The notes under the pieces were generated by a model. That model was not told the origin of the DNA, searched no databases, and saw only the letters and a list, made by a program, of their open reading frames with translations. The translations under genes were made by a program, and so were the position numbers. This document shows positions 38,121 through 50,451 of a DNA stretch of 64,000 bases, piece by piece. Source of the DNA: Archilochus colubris. Its lineage: Eukaryota > Chordata > Aves > Apodiformes > Trochilidae. Every line of letters begins with the position of its first letter. Within the stretch, counting starts at the first letter, position 1. Location: contig CM041115.1 of NCBI GenBank assembly GCA_023079485.1, positions 25,359,505-25,423,504 on the forward strand, given 5' to 3'.

Positions 38121-39642
38121 CCCTGAAGGCATCCTTGCTATGTCTGGACAGGCCCAATTCCCCTGTCCTCTCATTGCAGGGCCTGTGCTGCAGCCATGAG
38201 GGTCTCTGTGACCTCCAGCTCAACTCACTCCAATCTCTCTGGAGCAATAACACAAGAGAATTACACATAACATACGGAAAGCACAAAACCTTATAGTGCT
38301 CTGCACAGAAGAGTTTGTGCAGGGTGTCCAAAACACTCATCTGTGGAACCGAATGAGGAGGGGCTGAGGGTGTATTTCTAACATGGTGTCTCTGCCTCCT
38401 TACTCTAAATTACAAAAGCTGCCGTTTGCCTTGGCCGTTTTTAAAATTATACCACTTATCTTGGAAACATGTCTTAAGACACACATTTGAAAATAACTAT
38501 TCTGTTACGTGTTTTCTCTGTTCCTTTCTTGGTCTTTCTGTTTTTATTCTTTTGTGTCCAATGATACAGTTCTGTGCTTGATTTTGTAGAGAGAAAGGTG
38601 TCTTTAGTGGAAGGCCATACTTATTAGATTGTATAGACAGTTTCTGGGAAATTGCAAATGCGGAGAGCCTGGACAGCTCCATGGCATTTGTACTGGCCTT
38701 ATTTATGACTTGTGTCAGTGGATAGAACATAAATAGCTGGGGAAAAAACATGAAGGGAATACTGTCCTGCATATAGAGGGAAGTGGTGTATTCCTGTTTT
38801 TAGCTTATCTTTTTTTCTGCTGGAGAACGAAGAATTAGTGCATCCTTCAGGGACATACAAGATTTTTCTGCCAAAGTAATTTATAGCAGAGACTCAGAAT
38901 TTTTTGTAGCTGCCAACTGCTTTTTTAAAAATGTTTTTGGAAGTAATAAGGCAGGATTACAAACTATAAATTACTGTAGTAGTAGCTGCTCACAAGCTTG
39001 CACAGCCTTCATGCTGCATAGTACTTTATGGAAAGTTACTTTTAATTTCAGTTAATAAGTACTTAGGACTGAGTCCTCTCAAATGCTTTGATGGGCTGTT
39101 AAATTTACAAATGTTCTGCAGCTATAAATTATCAATAAACATCTCTAGAAAGACTACAAGGCTATATATTTTACATGATTTACTTGATGCCACAGTTTTT
39201 CTTATTTTTTTTTCCCCCAAAGTGGAGGTCCACAAATGGTGTGGTAAGTTATATGCACCATCTATAATGATTCTTAGTTCTACATGAATATTCAATTTTT
39301 AGGTGTTCTTATTTTTTTCCTTCTGTTTGTTTGTTTTCACAATAAGAAAAGAGTGTATATGTGTTAATTGCTATAATTAATATATGACATAAGAAAATAA
39401 GACAGAAATACCTTTTGACCTAAAAAAGTAAGTCAGATAGTGTTTTCTTCTTCTCAAATATTATCAAGTGTTGCTTCTAACAACAGAACATACTAGCCAA
39501 ATGTAACTGAAAGCTTAGTCATGGAGACCATCTGTATAATCAGGTAGCCAGTATTCTGTGACTTTACTAATAACTTTTTTAGGTGAAAAAGAGTATTTTC
39601 ACTAATTATGCTTTTTTCTGTTGGATCCCAAAACAATCTTAC
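38121..39642. other. Intron 1, no gene seen
   Basis: The first 100 bases are GC-richer and may continue the CR1-like fragment. The rest is AT-rich with no recognisable feature. Confidence 0.55.

Positions 39643-39680
<38 letters not shown>
39643..39680 (+). repeat. (GTATAT)n hexamer microsatellite
   Basis: Just over six tandem GTATAT units form a purine-pyrimidine alternating tract of 38 bases, likely polymorphic in length. Confidence 0.95.
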
Positions 39681-40025
39681 GTAAGTATTTCCCCTTCATG
39701 TAACTGAAGGAGAAATGCAGTTTGTACCTTTTGGAAACAGGTGTGGTTTATTTATTTTTTTTTTAATATGTGAAGGGGACAGCTTTGGCAGCAGATGAAA
39801 CAATTCCATTCTTTTCTAAATTTGTATAAGATAGCTGTCAGGCTCTAGAAGGAATTGTCCTCATTCTTGCATTGTTGGATTTCAGTTTAGTTTTAGATAA
39901 AAAAAATCTGAAGACTCTGATTACTATTTATTGTGAGCTTGTCATATTGTCCTCCTGTCATCCCCAAAGAATAATCTTGAATTTCACTGCTTTCATAAAT
40001 GTAAAAACTTCAGGTAATAGTTTAC

Positions 40026-40050
40026 AAAAAAAGAAAAAAAAAAAAAAAAG
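40026..40050 (+). repeat. A-rich run
   Basis: A7-G-A16-G is an A-rich simple tract. No retrocopied sequence was recognised before it. Confidence 0.85.
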
Positions 40051-43000
40051 AGGTACTGATTTATAATTCATGCACAGCTCATTTAGGGAATAATAGATGT
40101 GCTTTCCTAACAGTATTTTAAATAAGGTGCTTTTACAAAAATTATTATGTTGAGTATTTTTTTTTAAATGCAGTTTTGCTCGATTACAATTTTGTGAAGA
40201 AGGAAGATTGTTAAATACTTTAAAGGAGAGCTTAATGCCCCTTTGAGGACTTCAAGAAAATATTGCTGACTCTCCCTTTTCTAGAGCAGTAGGAATGTTA
40301 CATGTTCTAAAAATACAAGATCTGGAGAGTTGTTAACATAATTTTATTTTTTAAATTGGATTAATGTTAAAATTTTGGTGCTATTTCTAGGTATATAGAA
40401 ATTTAGGTTTATGAGGCTATCTGTGCCTCCCGTGAAGACAATAAAAATTACAGGCAGAATGGTAATTCATATAAAAAAGTTGTATGGGAGATAAATATTT
40501 CACTGATCATAGTTTATGTGACAAAATTACTAGTGGAGTCTAACAACACGAATTGGGTTATTAAAGTGTAGCAGTTGTACCATACAGTACACAAGAATGT
40601 ACACTCCTTTTTTATTCTTTTCTCAAGAAGATAATGTTTATTGTTCTCAGGAAAGTCTTAAGATAAATAAAAAGCAAAGAAGTGAAGCAACCTATTAAAA
40701 AATTCTGGTTTAAAAGTTACCCTATAGATGTTTCATCCTCCAATGAACTAGGTATTTTCTGTGCTGTTTCTGAATTAAAGGACTGTTCTGGAAAGATGGC
40801 ATGTAATGCTGCAGAACAGATGTGTGGCATTTTTTTTCACTTTATATGGCTAATAGAGCAAACCTGCAGTTTTACCTTTAAAAACTGCTTGTTGTTTCTT
40901 TGTTTAATCAGTTGGTAGGTAGTGGCAAATGCTTCTTTGTATGCGGTGTTCATTTAGTATTTTGACATTGAGATGTCTGGTGTATTTCAGATACATTTCA
41001 AATTTTACTGAATCTGAGATTTGCTTTTTTTGATTGCATAGACAGCTGGTCTGAGACAGATTTTGCTATTGCTGATGTGGAATAGCAGATGTGGAGCAGG
41101 ACTATACGGCACAGCTTGTGTGATACCCGTTCAAATGTACCAGAGGAAACCTTGGGAGGGACAATATTTAAAAGTATTTGCAGGTTCAGTAAACTAGAAT
41201 AAGTAGCAAGTTAGTAAGATCATTGTTCTGTTTGCACCTCCAGAGGTTCTGATGAATAATATTACGAGTGGACTAATGCAAGTCGCTTTAACTTACCTCT
41301 ACCACATATCACAACTGTAAAAACTGACATTAAAAGCAGGGCTTTATACAGTTCTGAAGACCTGCTGCCAAACAATGATATTCAGATCCTATGTCTGCAT
41401 TCTGATGTCAGTCCAAGAGTGGGAAATGGCTGTGGAAGGAGCTGAGCAAAGCCAGAGAAAGCGGTGGAAGCTAATCTCTGGGCGTGGTAGATTTTTCTAA
41501 AGTCAGGTGATTCGTTGAAGACTGTTAATATAAACAAGAGGGAGTATTATCTGAATATTCTGAAATCTGCACACTAGACACTGGAATTTGGGTCATTATT
41601 TAGTTAGGCAACAACATAAAAAAGACTGTATTTCATCTCTGGTTTTGTAGGGAAAGAACCTAAGGAAAGAGCTAACTATTTTCTCCTTCCTAAAGGTGAT
41701 ATTTTTTTGAAAACTGTACTTCACAGTGATCAGTCTTTTCTGAAAGGGTGTAATTGAAGATTAACTAAGATGTTACTAATATCACTAATATAGAGAGTTT
41801 TATATTTTAGATCATAAACAGAGATTTTTTGCTCAGAAGAAGGTTTCTGTCTTGTCGGTAGTTTCACTTTTTAAAAAGTAACTGAAAGGTCTGCCCATAT
41901 TTTTTCTGTTAGTGTTTAATTCAACAGTATTACTAATAGGAAGCATCCACCCAAGGAAAGCCACACGTGTATTCATTGCATGGTACAAAAAGTAGGAATT
42001 TAAATGTTGAGTGTTGTAAGACACAAGTTTAATGTCCAAAAATTGTATGTATTAAGGTATGCTTCTAGTATCTTCTTTAGGAGTATGAGAGGAGAAGTAG
42101 CAGTGCACAGTTTGGTGAACATCTTTTTTTTTTTTTTAATTATTTGCTTGTGACTGATCTCTGAAGATGAAAATTGAAGCCCTGGAGGGTACTTGGAAAA
42201 ATAAAAACTGAGGGTCTCAGTGGTGTTACGAACAGTTAATATTGCAAATGTATTATGAAAGGAAAATTATGTGGCTCATCAGTGAAATACTACCCAAGAT
42301 TGCCAAGTCATTTCAAGTTTCAGAAATATACCCATAAAGGAGCTAATGAAAGAAATTATTTTCAGAATGAAATGGAACTATTTGCAAGTGTTATCAATGT
42401 TTGGAAGGTGCACACTGCAGTCTTAGTTGTGCCAAACCTTTTCTCAGACAAGAAGATCTTAAATGAATGGTCTTGTTTTTTCCATAGTAGGAGAAACTCC
42501 GAGGAGGAACTTTTCAGATGGTCCTAAACTGTAAGAAGTTTGACACCATAGCAGAGGAATAGTCAAAATGTAATAATTTTACTTTCCAGGAAAAACATGC
42601 AAAAGAGAGGGGGTTTGTTTGTTTTTTTTTTTTTTTAAATTTTATTTTATTTTTAATAAGGGAAAAGTAGTGCTATTTGCAGATTCTGTTTTTATAACTA
42701 TAAAAAGTCAAATGTGTGAAAGATAGGGAAAAAGCCCAATACATTTGACTGATGATTTTGTTTTATTTTACAGTGCAGATAGAGACTGAGATTTTAAGAT
42801 ACTGATGGAATTCTTTCTAGATTCGGCAATTTCTTGTTTTTTTATTTTGCAGTTTCACATTTTTTGTCCCTGTAAACCTGTAAGCTATGGTTTATCCAGG
42901 ATGACAGAAGGAAACTTTGTAAAAAATGTGAAGTTTTTGTGTGTGTATTTGAAGTTGATAACTACAACTGAGAACAGAGCTGGTGACGTGAATAATATAC

Positions 43001-46000
43001 AAGACCTAGCAATGTTTTGGAGTTTTTTTATTTTCTTGTTAGGGAAGAAAAATGACAGCCAGTGTGGATAATAAATTATGAGATGTGTTATTTTGCAATT
43101 TATTAAGTTGTCCAACATATGATCTCATTGAACTAAGTAGAAAAAAAACCACAACTACCTGTAATAATTCCAATTGTGAGTTTTTTTAAATTAACTTCTG
43201 CAATTACTGTTTCTGTGAGTTTTAATAACATAAGAGTGAAGTAAATAAAAGAGATACGAAGCGTTTTGACTTGGCCAGAGTATTTTGTTTTCTTGTAGGC
43301 AGGGTATGGTGATACAATGCTTAGCCACAGCAGAATGGCTTTACATTTGCAAATGAGAGCAAGATTTTTTGCGAGATGTCATAAATAAGAGTAAAATATG
43401 GATCATGTTAGCACATGGGGTAAACGGTCCTGTACACTTGGAGAGTGTTCTTGTGAAGATTGTTGAATATCACCACAGACAGGTGTTTCAGTGGCTGCAG
43501 GCTGTCCTGAGATCAGAAGGTCAGACAAACTGCCCTTAGGATTTAAATGGGGCAGTTGTTTTATGTCAGTTTATTTATCCTTAAGTTTTCTGAGCCAGTC
43601 TACTCAAGTGGTCTGGAAATACTAGGAATCAGAGGCTTTCACAGCTTTAAGGGCAAGGTTCTGATTTGGCTTGTTTGGTATTCATTTACTTTGTGGAAGT
43701 ATTAATGCCAGTGATGGGCTGACAGAACTGCAAGGCATGCTTCGCGCCAGTGCAAGATTTAATCAAGGCACTGTCATTCAGTGGGAAATAGATTTCAATT
43801 CAGTTTTATTTATATGAATTTACTCTGCAATCCAGTAATGTCTGTTTGAGGTCATTATTTTGATTTTAACTGAGCGATTTGACTCCTGAAGTGCTTAAAG
43901 TGGTAGTATCATTGAAGGACTAATAAAGTTTAAATAGCTCTTAAGATTTTTTAATTTCTTTCAGGCCAGGAGCACAAACTGGCAGGAAAACAAATGGAGG
44001 AGGAAAAAAGCGATTAAGCATAAATAGTCACACTGTGTCATAGAGTTAAAGAATTTATAGATGGAGCAAAAAAAAAAAAGCTAAAATATATCACTTTAAT
44101 AAATATCTAGTGACATTAAATAAAAAGAAACTGCCCAAATAATATGTACTACTATTTTGTTTGTTTGTTTGTTTGTTTATTTTGATGGCATTACTAACTA
44201 CAGCAGATATAAAAATGTAACTACAGCTTCCTAAATTAAAAAGTTACTTACTAAATGAGCGGAAAACATTTTAACATAAATAAAATAAAAATCTCTAGTC
44301 ATTTCAGCCAACTCCATTGCTTTTATAATGCACTTGAGATTTTATTTTCATTACTGCTGAGAGGCACTTTGAAATGAGTAACTACCAAATAAACAAACTG
44401 CGATAAGGCAAGTTTCTATTGTTAATAAACCTAATAAAATCTTTACATGTCCAAGGTTTCCCACAGAAGAAAATTATCATTGTATGATCTTAGGTATCAT
44501 GGAGATTTTCCTCGCTGGTTTTTATGTTCTTTTATGACTTGATAAAGAAAACTAGGCTTGTTTTGCATCTTATGAACAAGTATTTGGATCTTCTTAGTTG
44601 TTTCATCTGTGTAATTGCTTGCTTGTCTTTTTCCTGATGATGTGTGCTTGAAGATTTGTTTCTTCGGCAGCTTTCTCTCTAAGAGGATTCTGTGTAGTGT
44701 AGATGCTACAGGATGATAAAGTTTCCTGCAAGCTCCTTTCCTTTAGCAGTTACTCCTTTGTATTTGTCCAGTACCGTGACTGATACACCAGGAGCTGCAG
44801 CTCCATGTAAGGTGCCCTGGTTAGTCAGGTACCCCCTTCCCTGCCATCTCAGTAAACAGTCTGGGCATAGACCAAATTTGGAAAGGTGATGTAAGGATTG
44901 TTCAGTGAGGTATGATATTCAAGAGATACAATCCTGTTAATTTATGAGAGGATATTTTGCATGAAGGCAGGTGGAATTTTCTCCTATTTTTTTTCATTAT
45001 GCCCTAATTTGCATTCCATATCTGACACAGATACTATGACACTCAAATGTTACTATGACACAGTTACTGTAACACTTAAATCTCAGTAAGCATCAAATGG
45101 AAAGATAACATGAATGTAAGCAGAACAAAAAGGCTTACAATATAGCCTAGCAAAATTTAAATAATCTAAATGGATGAATGCACAGCAAAATAGTTCAGTG
45201 TCTTTTTTTTTTAATTAAGTAATGGATTTTCTTTAATTTTTAAAATAAATCTACATCTAACTTAATTCTTTCCTGACATTACAGTTAGTAGCACAATTTT
45301 ATTATCTATGCATTGTTCACATATATATCCAAATGTATGTGTTTATGTGCGTACATGCACATCTCATCTGTGTGTATATATGTATGTTCTTTGAAAAAAT
45401 ATTAAACTGTTGTTTTTTCTAACATGACACTGAATGTAAATAATTGCTATTTCTAGGCAATTTTTTCATAAAAGATAATTAATTTTCACTGCTTCTATGG
45501 CAGCATTTCAGAGGGTAGAAGTATTTTGATTTTCTTACGCTTTTCACTGTTGCCAAAATGCAGAGACAACTTTTTTTGCAGAAGAATAGGAATGACACTG
45601 AATGAGCAGATGTGTTTTGTTTTTTGTTTTTGTTTTTGTTTTTGTTTTTTGCAGTTTGTCCTGCTGGTATTAAGGTAGTATCCTTTTCAAAGACTTGGCT
45701 CATGATGAGCATCTAGTAGACCAAGTATCATTTTAATCTACAACTGAAGAAGAGATTATTCCACCTTCCCCTTTTTCCCTTTTTTTTTGGATGCAGGTCA
45801 ATACTAAGGTTTGCCATTTCTCCCTATGCTGAATCGTGAGTCAGATTTACAGCTTATACCCCATTGTTGGCTCCTCTTCCTTCCCCCTTTGTTGATTTTG
45901 GGTTTTGCTTTTTTGTTTTTGTTTTTTGTTGTTTTTTTTCTTCTTTTTTATTTTTGTGTTTTTTGTTTGTTTGCTTGCTTTGTTTGAATGTCAGATAAGT

Positions 46001-46020
46001 CAGTAAGGAGTTAATTTCCA
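40051..46020. other. Intron 1, AT-rich, no gene seen
   Basis: No exon or RNA gene was recognised. Simple tracts include T runs at 42124-42139 and 42622-42637, (TTTG)n at 44156-44179, and TTTTTG-type tracts at 45617-45650 and 45900-45972. The segment 43780-44060 is less repetitive and might be conserved non-coding sequence. Confidence 0.6.
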
Positions 46021-46350
46021 ATGAGGACTCGACAGGAGCTCCTCTGCCGTGTTTCATGCAAGGTTTCATGTCTGTCACTGCCCCTTTCGTGCTTCTGTGG
46101 CTATGGAAATCATTTGACACCGAGCAGGGAGCGGGCGCCCGGTGCCTGCCCGGTGCATCACCCGCAGCCAGCGCCTCCCACCTGCTCCGCTGCGGTTCGT
46201 CTCACGCAGTGCTCCAGGGAGCACAGTGCCAGCCCACGTTTCCAGAAATTTCTCTCCAGTGCCAAGCCTTCCCTTCCTCCTGGGGACATGGAACACCCCT
46301 GGGTGACAGTGTTGGGCATGCTGAAGAAGCGCCAGCCGGCACAGCAATGG
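46021..46350. other. Small GC-rich, CpG-bearing patch within intron 1
   Basis: About 330 bases with many more G, C and CpG than the flanks interrupt the AT-rich intron. A 136-codon frame on the plus strand (46021-46431) and overlapping frames on the minus strand are open. The predicted peptides resemble nothing I know and are probably by-products of composition. Candidates are an intronic regulatory island, an alternative promoter or an old GC-rich transposon remnant. I cannot separate these. Confidence 0.5.
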
Positions 46351-48275
46351 GAAGTGGTTAATGGCAGCACTTGGCCACGTAATTGTGTTTGGCTGCAGCT
46401 GGTTTTTAATGGTCTTAGGTCTGATGCCTGAAACCTCTGTGCTGCAGTGGAAATGGCAGCAAGCCTTTATTGTGAAACTCTAAAGGCCGTGGCTCTCCAA
46501 AAGCCATGCAGGCTTTTTATCCTTTGTCCTACTCTCTGCAAAGTAGAACTGACAACGCTGGGAAAGAAGCACAAATGAAGCAATGAGCAAAGGGTGTGGT
46601 TCAGCTTTTTTTCATTAAAAAGTAACAGCTCGGCAGTTTAAGGGGTTGTTTTGCTTTCTACCTAGATTTGTTAGTATGACTTCATTACGAAGACTGTCTT
46701 TGAATTCTGAAGCCAGTTCACGCATTTATTACACTGTTATTGGAAAATAGGGAAATATCAATGATGCAGTGTTTGCTAGGCAGTCTGAAACAGGTATTGT
46801 AACCTCTGAACATAAAGGAAAAAAATAGGTCATACTTCCTAAAACTATTGTGCTCACCAGAAATTCTCTGTATATTATATTCCCTTTGTATGTTCAGAAA
46901 AGAGAGAAGGTATTAACTCTATTGTAATGAAACAAACTCAAAATCTTTATAGGTGACACAAAGCACTGTAATTTTTTTCCCGAAGCGAAAATTGTCTAAG
47001 CACGTTTTTTTGCTCTATAAAAAAATCATAGTGCTGTGTGGTGTTTTGTACTTGTATCAATCTGTCTACTTAAGCTTAGGAATAAAATAGAGAGTATAAT
47101 TAAAGTTTGTATTTTCAACAGAAGGGTTATTTGGCTTATCTTTTGTTGCCATCCTTTTGGGTGTTACCTATCCTTTACTCTCACAGTCCTTACTGGACAC
47201 AGTTGTTCTTTTTAGTTGTTGTTTTGCTCTTACTTGTGTTTTTTGTGTCTTTTGTCTATTTCTTTCGACAATAATAAATATGATTTGTTCTGCTAATCTT
47301 GTGAGATTTTAAAATTGGTCTTTTTTTTTTTAAATTAGGTGTTGAGTGTGAAAGTAAGGGAGAAGTACAGGCTGGTTGCACATACAAATATTTTTTGCAA
47401 TTAAGAAATATTACTCAGTGTTTTTCTACCCAGTTCTCAAGGCTCTAACCAAGATAGGTTGTGGGGGAGTTGTAGGACGTATTTCTTCCCATTCCTTTTA
47501 TCTGTCTTGCATATGTCTTGCATATGTCTTGCTTCACTGTCTGAAGACCAGGCTATTGACTACTTTGGGTATGTTTCTAATTGGAATCTAGTTTTGTCTC
47601 ATTTTTACTGTTTCACTCGTACGTGAGCCCTATTTTTATTGTGTATGCCTCTTTTATTTTACTTTATATGATTTTTCCTCAAATGAGATTTTTTTTCCTA
47701 AAAAAATTTTACTTAATTCAATTAATAATTGACATCAGGGCTGAGTCCACAGAAACTACCACAGAGGCAGGCCTTCCTGTAATGTATGTACCAAGTGTAT
47801 GGAGGAGCAAGGCTATAGCCAAAACTGTTTTATTAACTGTTTCAGATAAACACCAAGCAAAGAAAGGGACTTGGTTTTGCAGTGATTTGTCCCAGGTGCT
47901 GCTCTTCCTGTGGTCTCTATTTTTAGTGGGGTGAATATTTTTATCAGAGGTAACATCAGAAAAAGACAATTTGTAAGGAGGAAGAGCTGAATCTTTGCAA
48001 GGCAATGGGTATTCTTGCCTTTAATTATCTTCCCTTCTCTTTGGTAAGTTACATGATAAATTTTGTTTTTAAACTGTGTATTTTTATACTTGTAAAAATA
48101 GTCCAGTTGTTGCCCTCCTTCTGTCATTCTGCATCCCAGGGTGGGTTGCAGTTGTGCTTCTCTTTGCTGCCACACTGGAAAAAGAAGCCTGGCCTGTATG
48201 CTGTACTCTGTTTTCCACAGCATGGCAGTAAAGCAAAACATTGCAGCTTTATTTCACTATTAAGCAGGATGGATT
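46351..48275. other. Intron 1, AT-rich, no gene seen
   Basis: No exon or named repeat was recognised. There is a three-copy direct repeat of TGTCTTGCATA type at 47503-47532. Confidence 0.55.
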
Positions 48276-48407
48276 TTCCTATTTTTTCCTCTTTTTTTCC
48301 CCTCTTCTATTTTTTCTTTTTTTTTTTTTTCTTTTCCTCTTCCCCCCCCCATTTCTTCTTTCCCTCTTCCCTTTCTCCTTCCCCTGCCCTGTGTCTCCTC
48401 TCCTCAG
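48276..48407 (+). repeat. Polypyrimidine tract ending in a splice-acceptor-like CAG
   Basis: About 130 bases are nearly all C and T, with only a few purines, including a T14 run and a C9 run. The tract ends in CTCCTCTCCTCAG at 48407, a good match to a vertebrate 3' splice site. No known EFNA5 exon follows. Confidence 0.8.
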
Positions 48408-50378
48408 CATATTCCTCGCCATCTGAAGAAGAGTAGCATAAGAGTCACATTTCCAAGCCTTGGACTGAAAAGCATCACACAGCAAAAAGTGTGCCAAGGG
48501 AGGAGAGTCTGGTGTTGTGCAGTGCTTAGGATTACTCTGACATGGGTCAGAAATCTCCCTCAGGGGGAGAATTCTGTTCAGGAGGCAGCAGATATACTTG
48601 GACATGGTCTGTGTGGATCAAGCCATTTTTGATTCTTCATTGAGAAGATTTCCGATTGGGTTTTGGTGAGCAGCCAGACAGATATCCTGAATGACGTGTC
48701 GGTATAATAAAAAAAGGATTTCTTTGTTTAATCTTAAGTGCCTAATCTATTTTATCTGTATCATAGGTGTAGCTTGTCAGACAATGGGTAGTGTTTGCCA
48801 ACCACAGTGGCAAATGTGCTAGATACCCGGTTCAGTTAAGTAAGGTACTGCTAATGTCTGGTTTGGCTGCTCTGCTGCTTGTTCTTGCTCCATTTTTGGA
48901 GTTTCTTACTTAGGAGTTTTTAACTTACTCATGCCCATCTTCTGTTTCCCCTTCCTCTATTTATCCTTCTTTCCAATCAGTGAACAATCTGAGTAAAGCA
49001 GAGGAATAAGGACTGTGGGAACTCTCAGCCCTCCCAGTCAGTCCCCTTTTGGTCCTTTTAGAAGGGGAAGTAATACAGGAAATGTTTAGTAGTTCAAGCC
49101 TACTCTAAATTACTGCCACTTAAGGGCAGTTCATATATACATGAAAAATTTTTGTTTCTCTCACTTGCAACTTATTTCAGTGACAATACCTAATACTGCT
49201 TTTTGATTAATCTTATGCAGACAAGGAATAATTGGTGTCTTTACTGTAACAAAAATGGACATAGCTGTTAAGAAAAATTTAAATTTGCTTTGTCACAAGA
49301 CAAGATCTTTTCAGGTTTCAGCATTTACAGCCTCAGCTGCCTGTGAAGATCTAGAAGAATAGACAATTTGTGACAACAATGCTTAAACAAGTATGGGAGT
49401 TATTATTACTTTCTGTTGTTGTGTGAAGTGTTTTGATGTATTGGTTGGTTTGAATTTTTGTATTTTCTTGAGGGTGACAGAGGTAGCTCAGTGGCTTAGA
49501 TCTCATTCTGGTTTTTTGGACTCAGTCAATTATATCTTAATTAAATGTGTTTTGTTGAACATTCCACCCTATGATGTTGAATGGGTTCATATAAATACAT
49601 GTAATGAAAAGACAGCTGGTGTTTTCCTGTATGAGTATGTAGAAAATGTACTCCCTTTTCCCAGAGGTTATTAGGCATCACCTTAGAGTGGTGGTTCAGA
49701 AACCACAGAGATCTTTCAGAATTAATCCAGCATCATGAAAGTAAAGGTAGTTGCTGCAAGAACTAGTAATTTGCTGTGGAAAATAGTCTTTCTGTTATAT
49801 GTGTTCTTAGCAAGGAGAAATAACTTTCCTGCCTAAAGTCATTAAGGCTGTTATGGTGAAACCATTAGTTTACTTTCTCAAGAAACTGGAAGTTGGGTGA
49901 ATGAAGTGTGATTGTTACCTCTGGGTATGTTTTCTGTTCTCTATTGCAAAGGACAGGAAAGCAAAACATTCTGAAAAAATCTTCCTAACCCATCTTTCTT
50001 ACCCATCAGAGACTAGAAAGTCAGTTTTTTTCTGTTTTTTTACTTTAAAATTTTGGTGTTGAGGACTGATGTGAAAGGCATGATCATTTGTTTTCAATGA
50101 GATGAGAATATATTTACTCACAGACAGTAAGAAATAGAGGAGCAGCCTCTGACTCTGGGGTTCCAGGTAGCTTGCTGTTCAGGATACTGGTTTTGACATT
50201 TTGCCATTGTCATGGAAGGAAAAAATCTTTTTTTTATTTTTATTTATATGACTTGTGGTCATGTTCACAGCAAACTCAGAGCCTACATTTAGGTGAATAC
50301 CGGAATGCAGAAAGGCATATTGTTGTAATATTTTGTTAGCATCACCTTAAGGCACTTGATGCAGTAATACTCTAGCAA
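48408..50378. other. Intron 1, no recognised gene
   Basis: This is AT-rich single-copy sequence. It begins with a segment bounded by acceptor-like (48407) and donor-like (48667) sites, described among the findings. Nothing else was recognised. Confidence 0.5.
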
Positions 50379-50451
50379 ACTGGGATCAAAGCACAGGACT
50401 ACACAGAAAATGTGGACTGTGCAAGGCACATGCCTGCTACTAAGCTATCCC
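50379..50451 (-). repeat. tRNA-derived relic (tRNA pseudogene or tRNA-type SINE head)
   Basis: Read on the minus strand, 73 bases start GGGATAGCTTAGTAGCAGG, close to a tRNA acceptor start plus A box. They continue with CATGTGCCTTGCACAG in the anticodon-arm position and end with CTTTGATCCC, close to the B box GGTTCGATCCC. The 73-base length is that of a tRNA. The 3' acceptor strand does not pair with GGGATAG and the T stem has a mismatch, so it is not a working tRNA. The anticodon arm recalls tRNA-Ala. No poly-A tail or target duplication was seen. Confidence 0.4.

Noticed and set aside
40026..40050. A-run considered as the tail of a processed pseudogene
   Set aside because: No recognisable coding sequence or target duplication precedes it.
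49483..49545. GGTAGCTCAGTGGC, a tRNA A-box look-alike
   Set aside because: No B box, T arm or anticodon stem follows at tRNA spacing, so this is probably a chance match.
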